The notes beneath the pieces are model-generated. The model saw nothing but the letters and a program-made list of their open reading frames with translations, made no database searches and was not told the DNA's origin. From NCBI RefSeq assembly GCF_001717955.1, contig NZ_CP014168.1, positions 682,001 to 746,000 on the forward strand: a stretch of 64,000 nt of DNA, in the 5' to 3' direction. The position numbers and the translations under genes were made by a program. How positions within the stretch are numbered: position 1 is the first letter of the stretch; every line of letters begins with the position of its first letter. Positions 37,091 through 44,956 of the stretch are shown piece after piece. Source of the stretch: Sphingomonas panacis. GTDB lineage: Bacteria; Pseudomonadota; Alphaproteobacteria; Sphingomonadales; Sphingomonadaceae.

Positions 37091-37206
37091 TATGCGCACA
37101 AACCCGGACATTCCGTCAATCGTCGCGCCGGCGTGCGGGGTTGCGCACATCGACTGGCGGTAACAGGCCGAAACTGCTCGTGGCTGTGCGTGCCGTTGTG
37201 CGCATA
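37091..37206. promoter_or_regulatory. TGCGCACA repeat operators between XRE gene and sortase operon
   Basis: TATGCGCACAA at 37091-37101 is repeated exactly inverted as TTGTGCGCATA at 37196-37206, next to the two divergent starts. A third copy of the core, TTGCGCACAT, lies between at 37141-37150. The placement of one copy near each gene suggests binding sites for the XRE protein, possibly with looping over about 105 bp. Confidence 0.65.
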
Positions 37207-37241
37207 GAGGGATGGCTCCGATCTTTCGATGGAGCCCTGAC

Positions 37242-39374
37242 ATGCCGCACCCCCTCGCTATCCGCCGCGCCCTGATCCCTGCCATCGTGCTGGCTGTGGG
37301 TGCTCCCGCCACGTTGGCGCTCAACGCCAGTTCCGCAGCCGCCGCTGACGAGGCGGCGCCCGACGATGGCCCTGCCGCCGGGGTCTTGTTGTTGAAAGCC
37401 AAAGGTATGTCCCAGGCATTGCCAGCCGTTCGGCTGGGCACCGACATGGCGGTGACGGTGACCGGCCAAGTGGCGCGCGTGCGCGTCACCCAGGCGTTCC
37501 GCAACACGTCGAACACGTGGGTGGAGGCCAGCTATCTCTATCCCTTGCCGCAGGATGGCGCGGTGGATTCGCTCAAGATGGTGGTGGGCCAGCGCGTGAT
37601 CGTGGGCCAGATCCAGCCCCGCGAGAAGGCGCTCGCGACGTACGAGGCGGCGAAGCGACGTGGCACCAAGGCGTCGTTGGTGGAGCAGCAGCGCCCCAAC
37701 ATGTTCTCCACGCTCGTTGCCAATGTCGGCCCCGGAGAGACGGTCCTGATCTCGATCGAGTATCAGGCGCCGGTGGTTCAGGCCAACGGCACCTTCTCGC
37801 TACGCCTGCCGCTGGTGGTCGGCCCGCGCTACGTGCCGCCCCACACATTGACCGGACCAGGCGCAGCCCGGGATGCCCAAGCGGTTACGTCAGCACCCGT
37901 TCTCGATCCCGCGCTGGGGGTGAAGCTCAACCCCACGTCGATCGCGGTGCGGCTCGCCCCCGGCTTCGACGTCGCCAACCTCGTCAGCCGCTACCACAAG
38001 GTGACCGTTTCCGGCCCGCTCGACGACCGCACCATCCGGCTCGACGAAAGCGTGCCGGCGGACCGCGACTTCGTGCTCGAATGGCGCTCCGCCGCGGCCG
38101 ACCCGACGCTGGGGCTGTTCGCGCAGCACACCGACACGGGCGACTATGTCATGGCATCGGTGACCCCGCCCGCCGATTTGTCCCGCCTGCCGACGCCGCC
38201 GCGCGAGATGGTGTTCGTGATCGACAACAGCGGATCGATGGGCGGGGAGTCGATGGAAGAAGCCAAGTCCAGCCTGATCCACGCGCTCGGCACCTTGCGG
38301 CCGCAGGATCACTTCAACGTGATCCGCTTCGACGACACCATGACCCGCCTGTTCGACCACAGTGTCGCCGCCACCCCCGATCAGGTGGACCTGGCCAGGC
38401 GCTTCGCCGGGTCTCTCGAAGCGCAAGGCGGCACCGAGATGCTGCCCGCGCTCAAAGCCGCGCTGGCCGATGCCGCGATCGGGGGCGGCGATGATCCCGA
38501 GACACTGCGCCAGATCGTTTTCCTGACTGATGGCGAAATCTCGAACGAGCGCGAGATGATGGCCGCGATCGACGCGGATGGCGGGCGCAGCCACGTCTTC
38601 ATGGTCGGCATCGGCTCCGCCCCCAACGACTATCTGATGGAGCGGATGTCCACCATCGGCGGCGGGGTCTACACCCATGTCGGCGCGCCGGGCGAAGTCG
38701 CGGCCAAGATGATGCCGCTGCTCGACGTGCTCAGCCATCCGGCGGTGCGGAATCTGTCGGTACGGGTCGATGGCGGCGCGCTCGACCTTACGCCCTCGCG
38801 CCTGCCGGACGTCTATGCCGGTCGCCCGCTGGTGCTGGTCGGGCGAACCGCGCATCTCGCCGGAACCCTCACCGTCAGCGGTATGATCGGCAACAAGCGC
38901 TGGGAAAAGCGAGTCGACCTGACGCGCGCCCAGCCCAGCCCGGCGGTGGAAAAGCTGTGGGCGCGCCGGCTGATCACCGATGTCGAGGCGGACAGGGCGC
39001 TCGGCAAGCTGGACGACGCCAAGGCCGATGCCGAAGTCGAGCGGATCGGGATGGAGAGCGGGATCGTCACCAGCCGCACCAGTCTCGTCGCCGTGGACCA
39101 GACGCCGTCGCGCCCGCAAGGCACGCCGCTTACGAAAGAGGACTTGCCGATCAATCTGCCCGCCGGCTGGGACTTCGGCACCTTGTTCGGGCAAAGTGCC
39201 GGGAGCGTCGCGCAGCGCGCCGATGCCCCCGGTGACGCCGCCGCGATGCAGAGCCAGAGCCTCGACCTTCCGCAGACCGCCACCGGCTTCGCTGGCCTGG
39301 TCGCTCAGGGGCTGGCGCTGCTGCTGGTCGGCATGACCGGTCTTGCGCTCCTGCTGCGCCGCAGGGCGGCATGA
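37242..39374 (+). CDS. Sortase-target VIT-VWA protein (marine proteobacterial type)
   Basis: A 710-aa exported protein: signal peptide (residues 1-35), VIT domain about 60-190 (AVTVTGQVARVRVTQAFRNTSNTWVEASYLYPLP), von Willebrand A domain about 320-500 with MIDAS motif VFVIDNSGSMGG, and a C-terminal sorting signal: LPQTATG at residues 676-682 followed by a hydrophobic helix and RRR tail. This architecture matches the dedicated targets of proteobacterial class GN sortases. The downstream gene is that sortase and overlaps by ATGA. ATG 37242 (GGAG at 7 bases) is chosen over ATG 37212, which would shift the signal peptide. Likely a surface or periplasmic interaction protein; partner unknown. Confidence 0.92.
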   Translation: MPHPLAIRRALIPAIVLAVGAPATLALNASSAAAADEAAPDDGPAAGVLLLKAKGMSQALPAVRLGTDMAVTVTGQVARVRVTQAFRNTSNTWVEASYLYPLPQDGAVDSLKMVVGQRVIVGQIQPREKALATYEAAKRRGTKASLVEQQRPNMFSTLVANVGPGETVLISIEYQAPVVQANGTFSLRLPLVVGPRYVPPHTLTGPGAARDAQAVTSAPVLDPALGVKLNPTSIAVRLAPGFDVANLVSRYHKVTVSGPLDDRTIRLDESVPADRDFVLEWRSAAADPTLGLFAQHTDTGDYVMASVTPPADLSRLPTPPREMVFVIDNSGSMGGESMEEAKSSLIHALGTLRPQDHFNVIRFDDTMTRLFDHSVAATPDQVDLARRFAGSLEAQGGTEMLPALKAALADAAIGGGDDPETLRQIVFLTDGEISNEREMMAAIDADGGRSHVFMVGIGSAPNDYLMERMSTIGGGVYTHVGAPGEVAAKMMPLLDVLSHPAVRNLSVRVDGGALDLTPSRLPDVYAGRPLVLVGRTAHLAGTLTVSGMIGNKRWEKRVDLTRAQPSPAVEKLWARRLITDVEADRALGKLDDAKADAEVERIGMESGIVTSRTSLVAVDQTPSRPQGTPLTKEDLPINLPAGWDFGTLFGQSAGSVAQRADAPGDAAAMQSQSLDLPQTATGFAGLVAQGLALLLVGMTGLALLLRRRAA

Positions 39375-40000
39375 TCCGGGCACTTCCGCCCGCACGCATG
39401 AAGGAGGCCGCGCGGGGACGCGGCCTCCTGATGCTGCTGCTGTTGGGGCTGTGCCTTGCAGGCGTGGTGGAGATCGGCCGGGGGCTGTATATTCCGGCCA
39501 AGGCCGCCGTCGCGCAAATGTTGCTGGAGCGCGCGTTTGACCGCAGCCTTGCGGCCCACCAGCCGCTCAAGCCGTGGCCATGGGCGGACATGACCCCGCT
39601 CGCCCGGCTCTCGGTGCCGCGTCTGGGTGTGTCGCGGGTGATATTGGACAGCGGTTCCGGCCAGGCCCTCGCATTCGGCCCGACGCTGCTGCCCGGTGCG
39701 GCATCGATCGGAGCGCGCGGAACCGCCGTCATCGCCGCCCACCGCGACACCCATTTCCGCTTCCTGCGCGAGCTGCACGCCGGCGATATCGTTACCGTGC
39801 AGACCCGCCAGGGTCTGAACCGGCGCTATCGCGTAACCGGCACCAGCGTCGTGCGCTGGAATCGCTATGCCGCGCCTGACGCCGTGATGGGTGAGCGGCT
39901 GGACCTCGTGACGTGCTTTCCCTTCGACGCCATCCAGCGCGGACCGTTGCGCTATGTCGTCCATACCGAAGGTGTGACGACCCATCGCGACGGCGCCTGA
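39371..40000 (+). CDS. Class GN-type sortase
   Basis: A 209-aa membrane-anchored transpeptidase. An N-terminal helix (about 18-38, LLMLLLLGLCLAGVVEI) precedes the catalytic domain with His124 in IAAHRDTHF, Cys182 in LVTCFPFDA and an Arg at 190/194 in QRGPLRYVV, the sortase triad. The start overlaps the stop of the LPQTATG target gene. A single sortase beside a single target is the hallmark of the proteobacterial pair. Since Gram-negative bacteria have no exposed wall, what the target is joined to is unknown. The TGA stop is followed in the same frame by the DUF4424 remnant. Confidence 0.93.
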   Translation: MIRALPPARMKEAARGRGLLMLLLLGLCLAGVVEIGRGLYIPAKAAVAQMLLERAFDRSLAAHQPLKPWPWADMTPLARLSVPRLGVSRVILDSGSGQALAFGPTLLPGAASIGARGTAVIAAHRDTHFRFLRELHAGDIVTVQTRQGLNRRYRVTGTSVVRWNRYAAPDAVMGERLDLVTCFPFDAIQRGPLRYVVHTEGVTTHRDGA

Positions 40001-40012
40001 GGGGCCTGGACC

Positions 40013-40462
40013 GTGCGCCGAACCTATCACTGGACGCAGCTTTTCCCTGCGGGGCGCGACCTGCCCATCGAGCATAGCTACGCGCCCGGCACCGGAGGCA
40101 GTATCGGCACGCAGCTTACCACGCCGGGTTTCCGCAACGATCCGGCGGGCAAGGCGTACCTCGCCCGCTACTGCACCGACGCGGCTTTCCTCGCCGGTAT
40201 CGACAGGTTCGTGCGGGCGGCCGGATCTGCCGATGCGACCCTTCCGGAAGTCCGCGTCCAATATGTGCTGACAACGGGCGCCAATTGGCGAGCGCCGATC
40301 GGCAGTTTCAGGCTGGCCGTCGACAAGGCCGCGCCGGAGAATCCGGTCAGCTTTTGCGCTGATGGTGCCCGCAAGATCTCACCCACGCGCTTCGAGGTGC
40401 GACACAGGAACTGGCGGCCGACGCGCGACCCGGACATTCTCATCATCAAGCCGCGCCTCTAG
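40013..40462 (+). pseudogene. 5'-truncated DUF4424 family gene
   Basis: 149 codons matching only the C-terminal half of DUF4424 proteins (TYHWTQLFPAG, YVLTTGANWRAPIGSFRLAVDK, VSFCADGARKISPTRFEVRHRNW, DPDILI). The N-terminal signal peptide and first domain are missing. Reading upstream, the same frame continues through GAW-T to the sortase TGA 12 bp before, so homology begins right at the sortase end. This looks like a junction left by a deletion or insertion. The GTG has no clear ribosome-binding site. The stop overlaps the convergent CoA-transferase gene by 4 bp. Confidence 0.7.
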
Positions 40463-41784
40463 CGGCGAGCAAGCCCCTTCGCATGGGCAGCGCGCTCCAG
40501 CATCTCGCGAAACGCCGGATGCGCGAGATCGATCAGCGCGCGGGCGCGCTCGTCCGCGGTTTTCCCCTTGAGATCGGCCCAGCCATGTTCGGTGACGACG
40601 ATATGCGTATCGTTGCGCGGGGTCGTGACCGGGCCATCGAGCGCGGGGACGATGCGTGAGACGGTGCCGTTGGCGGCCGTGGAATGGCAAGCGATGATCG
40701 AGCGCCCGCCTTTCGACGCGTAGGCGCCGCGCACGAAATCGAGCTGCCCCCCGGCGGCGCTATATTGCCGCCCGCTCATACATTCGGAATTGCACGCGCC
40801 ATCGAGATCGATCTGGAGCGTGGCATTCACCGAAACCATGCGCGCGTTGCGGGCGATCACCGCCGGATCGTTGACATGATCGACCGGGTAGGCGCTCATC
40901 CGCGGGTTGCCATCGATGAAATCATAGAGCGCCCGGTCACCCATTGCGAAGGTGAAGACGGTCTGCCCCACGTCGATCTGCTTGCGGCTGTTGTCGACCA
41001 CGCCGCAACGCATCAGCTCGGCGAGTCCCGGCGTCATCAGCTCGGTATGGATGCCGAGATGGCGATGGCCCCGCAGCGCCGCGCATACCGCATCCGGCAG
41101 TGCGCCGATCCCCATCTGGAGGCAGGCGCCATCCTCGACGAGCCCGGCGATGATGTCCCCGATCGCGATGTCCTGGGGTCGGAGCGATGCGCGCGGCACT
41201 TCGAGCAGCGGCGCCGTATGCTCGACCAGCGCGCTCACGCGGGAGACGTGCACCGTGCAGTCCCCCCGCACGCGCGGCATGTGCGGATTGACCTCAAGGA
41301 TCACGCGCGCGGCGGTGCGCGAGACGGCCAGCGCATAATCGGTGTTGGTGCCGAAGCTGAAATTGCCGTCCTCGTCCATCGGCGAGACGGTGATCAGCAG
41401 CGTGTCCACCCCCACCTGCTCGCACAAGACACGCGGCGCTTGACTGAACGCGGTCGGGATCACCTCGACCGGCGGCAGGCCGTCGGCAGCGGCGCGGGCA
41501 TCGAGCGCGCGTTCGATCGCGCTGTGGAACAGGGAGACCGGCCTGATCCGCTCGCGCAAGTCGTAGCGCAGCACCGTCTCCCCGGCGATCGCGGTCGAGA
41601 GCAGGTAATAGAGGCGCAGATCCGAGACCGCACCCGCCGCCGCGCGATCGGCCAGCGCGCGCAGAATGGCGGGCGGCTGCGAAACACCCAGGCCCATCGC
41701 GATCTTCGCGCCCGACGGGATCAGCGCCACGGCCTGATCGGCGGTCATGATCCGCGAACGATACAATGCGGCGTCAGAGGACAT
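40459..41784 (-). CDS. Acetyl-CoA hydrolase/CoA-transferase family protein
   Basis: A 441-aa two-domain CoA transferase. Family landmarks: AMGLGVSQPPAILRAL, the catalytic Glu region VNATLQIDLDGACNSECMSG, and SAAGGQLDFVRGAYASKGGRSIIA. Such enzymes exchange CoA between acetyl-CoA and organic acids (succinate, 4-hydroxybutyrate, propionate). It follows an HdeD-like gene by 57 bp on the same strand, probably one transcript. In the stress/PHA island it may adjust acyl-CoA and acetate pools when respiration slows; exact acid unknown. Confidence 0.88.
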   Translation of the reverse strand: MSSDAALYRSRIMTADQAVALIPSGAKIAMGLGVSQPPAILRALADRAAAGAVSDLRLYYLLSTAIAGETVLRYDLRERIRPVSLFHSAIERALDARAAADGLPPVEVIPTAFSQAPRVLCEQVGVDTLLITVSPMDEDGNFSFGTNTDYALAVSRTAARVILEVNPHMPRVRGDCTVHVSRVSALVEHTAPLLEVPRASLRPQDIAIGDIIAGLVEDGACLQMGIGALPDAVCAALRGHRHLGIHTELMTPGLAELMRCGVVDNSRKQIDVGQTVFTFAMGDRALYDFIDGNPRMSAYPVDHVNDPAVIARNARMVSVNATLQIDLDGACNSECMSGRQYSAAGGQLDFVRGAYASKGGRSIIACHSTAANGTVSRIVPALDGPVTTPRNDTHIVVTEHGWADLKGKTADERARALIDLAHPAFREMLERAAHAKGLARR

Positions 41785-41841
41785 GTTCGAAGATCCCGGT
41801 ATGAGAGGCGGTGGGGTTGGCTGGCGTCGAGGCCCGGCGCG

Positions 41842-42414
41842 TCACACCGTGCGCAGGATCTTGATCGAAAATCCCGCCGCAAGCAACGCAATGCCCTGGA
41901 CGATGAGATCGACCGCCAGCACCATGCCCAGAATCCACAGCGCGTTGACCGGCCACTGGAAGCCGATGATCACCGCGGCAGCGATGCTGGCAAGCCCGGA
42001 GACCACGAGCCACCCCCGACCGATGGCGACGACGCTGATCCCAACCCAGAGCCGCAGCACGCCCGACGTCGCGAGGGACACGGCGAGAAGCAGCGTCAGC
42101 ATCGCTGCCGCCAAAAGCGGATTGGAGAAAGCGACAAGGCCTGCCAGCAGATAGAGGATTCCACTCAGCAGCCACAGGCCGGCGCTCCCCCATTGGCGTG
42201 TGCCGAAAGCGTGGACGATCTGAAGCACGCCGCCAATCAGCATCATCGCCCCGACATAATAGATGGTCGCGACCGTCGCGAGAACCAAATTGGCGGAGGC
42301 GCACAGCCCGAGCAGCAGGAGTGCGAGGCCGAGCGCAAACAGCCAGCCCCGCGCGTTGCGAAGACCCAGCGGGTCGTTTCCAATGCCAAATCGGGATGTG
42401 GCGAACTGTGCCAT
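41842..42414 (-). CDS. HdeD-like membrane protein (DUF308)
   Basis: A 190-aa protein with six hydrophobic helices (for example WLFALGLALLLLGLCASANL, ATIYYVGAMMLIGGVLQIVHAF) and the repeated short-motif pattern of HdeD/DUF308 acid-resistance membrane proteins. ATG 42414 with GGAGAGAT is chosen over an in-frame start at 42456. It is divergent from oleate hydratase; the element CGTCTACGTCACG (minus strand, 42456-42468) lies 42-54 bp upstream. Role is an inner-membrane stress protein of uncertain mechanism. Confidence 0.82.
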   Translation of the reverse strand: MAQFATSRFGIGNDPLGLRNARGWLFALGLALLLLGLCASANLVLATVATIYYVGAMMLIGGVLQIVHAFGTRQWGSAGLWLLSGILYLLAGLVAFSNPLLAAAMLTLLLAVSLATSGVLRLWVGISVVAIGRGWLVVSGLASIAAAVIIGFQWPVNALWILGMVLAVDLIVQGIALLAAGFSIKILRTV

Positions 42415-42490
42415 GATATCTCTCCGTGCCGTTGCAGGCGTCACTGCCGCGGTCACGTGACGTAGACGGTGCCGGCGCGGGCAGCAGTCC

Positions 42491-42505
42491 GTAACTATAC
42501 CGATT
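42491..42505 (+). promoter_or_regulatory. Island motif (GTAGC-ACCGATT type) before oleate hydratase
   Basis: GTAACTATACCGATT lies 80-94 bp upstream of the oleate hydratase ATG. It matches the pattern GTARCWTYACCGATT seen before four other genes of the 42-56 kb island, always in the gene's direction. Confidence 0.5.
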
Positions 42506-42584
42506 GGCGTTCATATGTCGTGCGCGCAGGGCATCCATCGCGCCTGGGCCGCACGAATGGCGATCAGGCGACGTCGGAGGAAAC

Positions 42585-44204
42585 ATGACAAGATCAGCAG
42601 CACACTGGCGTTCGATGAGCGACGGCGGTTCCGGAACGAAATTCTACCTGGTCGGCGGCGGTATCGCCTCGCTGGCGGCGGCGGCGTTCCTGATTCGCGA
42701 TGGCGACGTTCCTGGCCACGACATCACCATCCTTGAGGAATCCGACCGGCTCGGTGGGAGCCTCGATGGCGCCGGCACGCCCGAACAGGGCTATGTTCTG
42801 CGCGGCGGCCGGATGCTCGAGAGCAAATATCTGTGCACCTATGATCTCTTCTCCTCGATTCCGACGCTCGACGAGAGCCGCACGGTCACGCAGGAAATCT
42901 TCGCGTGGAACGAGACGATGAAGACCTCGTCCAAATCCCGCCTGTTCCGCGATGGCCATCGCGACGATGCGCCCGCATTCGGATTGAGCGAACGGCAGAT
43001 CCTGACGCTGGAACGGCTGGCGATCGAGCCCGAGGCCATGCTCGGACGGACCAGCATCGCCGAACAGTTCGATGCGTCCTTCTTCAAGACCGATTTCTGG
43101 CTGATGTGGTGCACCACCTTCGCCTTCCAGCCCTGGCACAGCGCGGTCGAGTTCAAACGCTATCTGGTGCGGTTTGCCCATATGGTTTCGGGCTTCAATT
43201 GTCTGCATGGCATCATGCGAACGGTCTACAACCAGTATGATTCGATGGTTCGCCCGCTCGACAAGTGGCTCAAGGCGCGCGGCGTCAAGTTCGAGCTGGG
43301 CGTGGAGGTCACCGATCTCGCCACGGGCGAAGGGCCAGAAGGCAAGCGTGTCGAGCGAATCCTATGCCGGCGCGGCGGCGTCGACGCCGAGATATTGCTT
43401 AAGGAAACCGACAAGGTGATCGTGACGCTCGGCTCGATGACCGAGGGGTCGAATCTCGGCGCCACCGACCGCGCAGCCACGCTCGGCACAAAGCGGGACG
43501 GCGGCGCCTGGACCTTGTGGGAGAAGCTCGCCGAGGGGCGCCCCGAATTCGGCAGCCCGGCGGTCTTCGCCGATCATGTCGATGAATCCAAATGGCTGTC
43601 GTTCACCACGACGCTGCACAGCCCGGACTTCTTCGATCTCGTCCGCGATCTCACCGGCAACGTGCCGGGCGAAGGCGGCCTGATCACCTTCCCGCAATCG
43701 AACTGGCTGGCGTCGATCGTGCTGCCGCACCAGCCCCATTTCATCGGCCAGCCCGAGGGCGTTCAGGTGCTGTGGGGCTATGGGCTGTTCATCGATACCC
43801 CCGGCAACTTCGTGCCCAAGCCGATGGCCCAGTGCAGCGGCCGGGAGATCATGACCGAGATCATCGGCCATCTCGGCGCCGCCACGCGGACCGACGCGCT
43901 GCTCGCGACCGCAAACTGCATTCCCTGCATGATGCCGTTCATCACCAGCCAGTTCCTGCGCCGCGACCATGGCGACCGCCCGCAGGTGATTCCCGCAGGC
44001 TGGACCAATCTCGCCTTCACCGGCCAATATTGCGAACAGCCGGACGATGTGGTGTTCACCGTCGAATATTCGGTGCGCTCCGCGCAGACCGCCGCCTATC
44101 GCCTGCTCGGCCTCGACCGCGCGCCGCCGGCCGTCTTCAAGGGGCAATATGATCCGCGCGTGCTCTATCAGGCGTTTCGCGCGCTGCACGACATGGACGC
44201 CTGA
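42585..44204 (+). CDS. ohyA: Oleate hydratase (FAD-dependent)
   Basis: A 539-aa myosin-cross-reactive-antigen-type enzyme that adds water to the cis-9 double bond of oleate giving 10-hydroxystearate. FAD-binding loop YLVGGGIASLAAAAFLIRDG, EESDRLGGSLDGAG, the catalytic-site motif RGGRMLESKYLCTYDLF, the conserved tyrosine segment VYNQYDSMVRPL, and C-terminal IPCMMPFITSQFL are all present. CGGAGG stands 4 bases before ATG 42585. Ends in a strong hairpin. Role may be detoxifying host unsaturated fatty acids or tuning membranes during stress; the latter is inferred from the island. Confidence 0.92.
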   Translation: MTRSAAHWRSMSDGGSGTKFYLVGGGIASLAAAAFLIRDGDVPGHDITILEESDRLGGSLDGAGTPEQGYVLRGGRMLESKYLCTYDLFSSIPTLDESRTVTQEIFAWNETMKTSSKSRLFRDGHRDDAPAFGLSERQILTLERLAIEPEAMLGRTSIAEQFDASFFKTDFWLMWCTTFAFQPWHSAVEFKRYLVRFAHMVSGFNCLHGIMRTVYNQYDSMVRPLDKWLKARGVKFELGVEVTDLATGEGPEGKRVERILCRRGGVDAEILLKETDKVIVTLGSMTEGSNLGATDRAATLGTKRDGGAWTLWEKLAEGRPEFGSPAVFADHVDESKWLSFTTTLHSPDFFDLVRDLTGNVPGEGGLITFPQSNWLASIVLPHQPHFIGQPEGVQVLWGYGLFIDTPGNFVPKPMAQCSGREIMTEIIGHLGAATRTDALLATANCIPCMMPFITSQFLRRDHGDRPQVIPAGWTNLAFTGQYCEQPDDVVFTVEYSVRSAQTAAYRLLGLDRAPPAVFKGQYDPRVLYQAFRALHDMDA

Positions 44205-44211
44205 CACCTGA

Positions 44212-44248
44212 CCGGAAGCGGCGGCGACGAGATCGCCGCCGCTTCCGG
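44212..44248 (+). terminator. Terminator hairpin after oleate hydratase
   Basis: A perfect 16-bp stem (44212-44227 with 44233-44248) and 5-nt loop follow 8 bp after the stop. No T-run. The remainder of 44249-44499 holds no recognisable gene; a second smaller hairpin lies at 44430-44449. Confidence 0.75.
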
Positions 44249-44429
44249 CCGGTACGGAGTGTGCGAGGACAGCAGATGTGGAGCGGTCGGCACACCCGGA
44301 AAGCGCATCGCGGCGGGCGTCGACTCCTGCAGATACGGGGATTGGGGACAATCGCCGGGGCGGCACGCCTTTCGGAACGTCGATGCCGCCGTTCAAGACG
44401 ATGCTATCGCCAGAGGATGTCTGGGCCGT

Positions 44430-44449
44430 GCCCGCCTTTTCTGGCGGGC
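44430..44449 (-). terminator. Small hairpin downstream of the 70-aa gene
   Basis: GCCCGCC and GGCGGGC (7-bp stem, 6-nt loop) lie about 50 bp beyond the stop of the leftward 70-aa membrane-protein gene. It may end the transcript of the two small membrane-protein genes. Confidence 0.45.
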
Positions 44450-44499
44450 CTCTTAGTCGCCTGCCGCGCGGAACTTGGCGGGCATGACGGGCCGCGCGG

Positions 44500-44712
44500 T
44501 TAGGCGGCGAACCGACCGGCGAGATCGTTGGCATCCCGCCGCGCATCGGCGCTGGCCGATTCGGGCCGGTCTTGCTCGATCTGAGGATCGACCCCGTCTT
44601 TCGCTCTCATGCGGCGTTCCAGCAGGGTATCTTCGATGTTGACGAGCACCATCATGCATAAGAAAGTACCCATGGCGACGATCACCAAAAACAGGAAATA
44701 CCTCTCAGCCAT
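44500..44712 (-). CDS. Small single-helix membrane protein, 70 aa
   Basis: MAERYFLFLVIVAMGTFLCMM begins a product with one long hydrophobic helix (about residues 5-26), followed by a charged cytoplasmic tail (LLERRMRAKDGVDPQIEQ...). AAGGTGG precedes ATG 44712. It lies 39 bp after a 43-aa membrane-peptide gene with which it probably forms a transcript. Function unknown; small membrane proteins of this kind are common in stress regulons. Confidence 0.65.
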   Translation of the reverse strand: MAERYFLFLVIVAMGTFLCMMVLVNIEDTLLERRMRAKDGVDPQIEQDRPESASADARRDANDLAGRFAA

Positions 44713-44751
44713 GACACCACCTTTCAAGATCTAGACAGGAATGTTGAAATG

Positions 44752-44883
44752 TTATGGGATCATCCCGTAAGCGGAGAATGCTTCGAGGATTATGATCGCA
44801 ACAAGCAGCACCGTGGCGACTTGAAGCCTCAGCTTTGCGTCTGCCGCTGAGACCACGTCCGATCCATATATTTTCGTCAACAT
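44752..44883 (-). CDS. Very small membrane protein, 43 aa
   Basis: ATG 44883 to TAA 44752 encodes MLTKIYGSDVVSAADAKLRL followed by a hydrophobic helix (VATVLLVAIIILEAFSAYG) and MIP. GGGGA stands 8 bases upstream. The island promoter motif (GTAGCTTTACCAATA, minus strand) lies 59-73 bp upstream, the same spacing as for hsp20 and stress genes. The coding potential, helix and promoter support it as real; function unknown. Confidence 0.6.
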   Translation of the reverse strand: MLTKIYGSDVVSAADAKLRLQVATVLLVAIIILEAFSAYGMIP

Positions 44884-44941
44884 CCTCGCATCCCCGTCTT
44901 CTATTACGAGGGCGAAAGTGCGCCAACATTCGGTCGGCGCG

Positions 44942-44956
44942 TATTGGTAAAGCTAC
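44942..44956 (-). promoter_or_regulatory. Island motif before 43-aa gene
   Basis: On the minus strand GTAGCTTTACCAATA, preceded by CTAA (CTAAGTAG core), lies 59-73 bp upstream of the 43-aa gene start and partly overlaps the end of the kinase gene. Confidence 0.5.

Noticed and set aside
44249..44460. Short plus-strand frames between oleate hydratase and the small membrane-protein genes
   Set aside because: Three overlapping frames are open at once, none with a ribosome-binding site or helix; the region carries hairpins instead.
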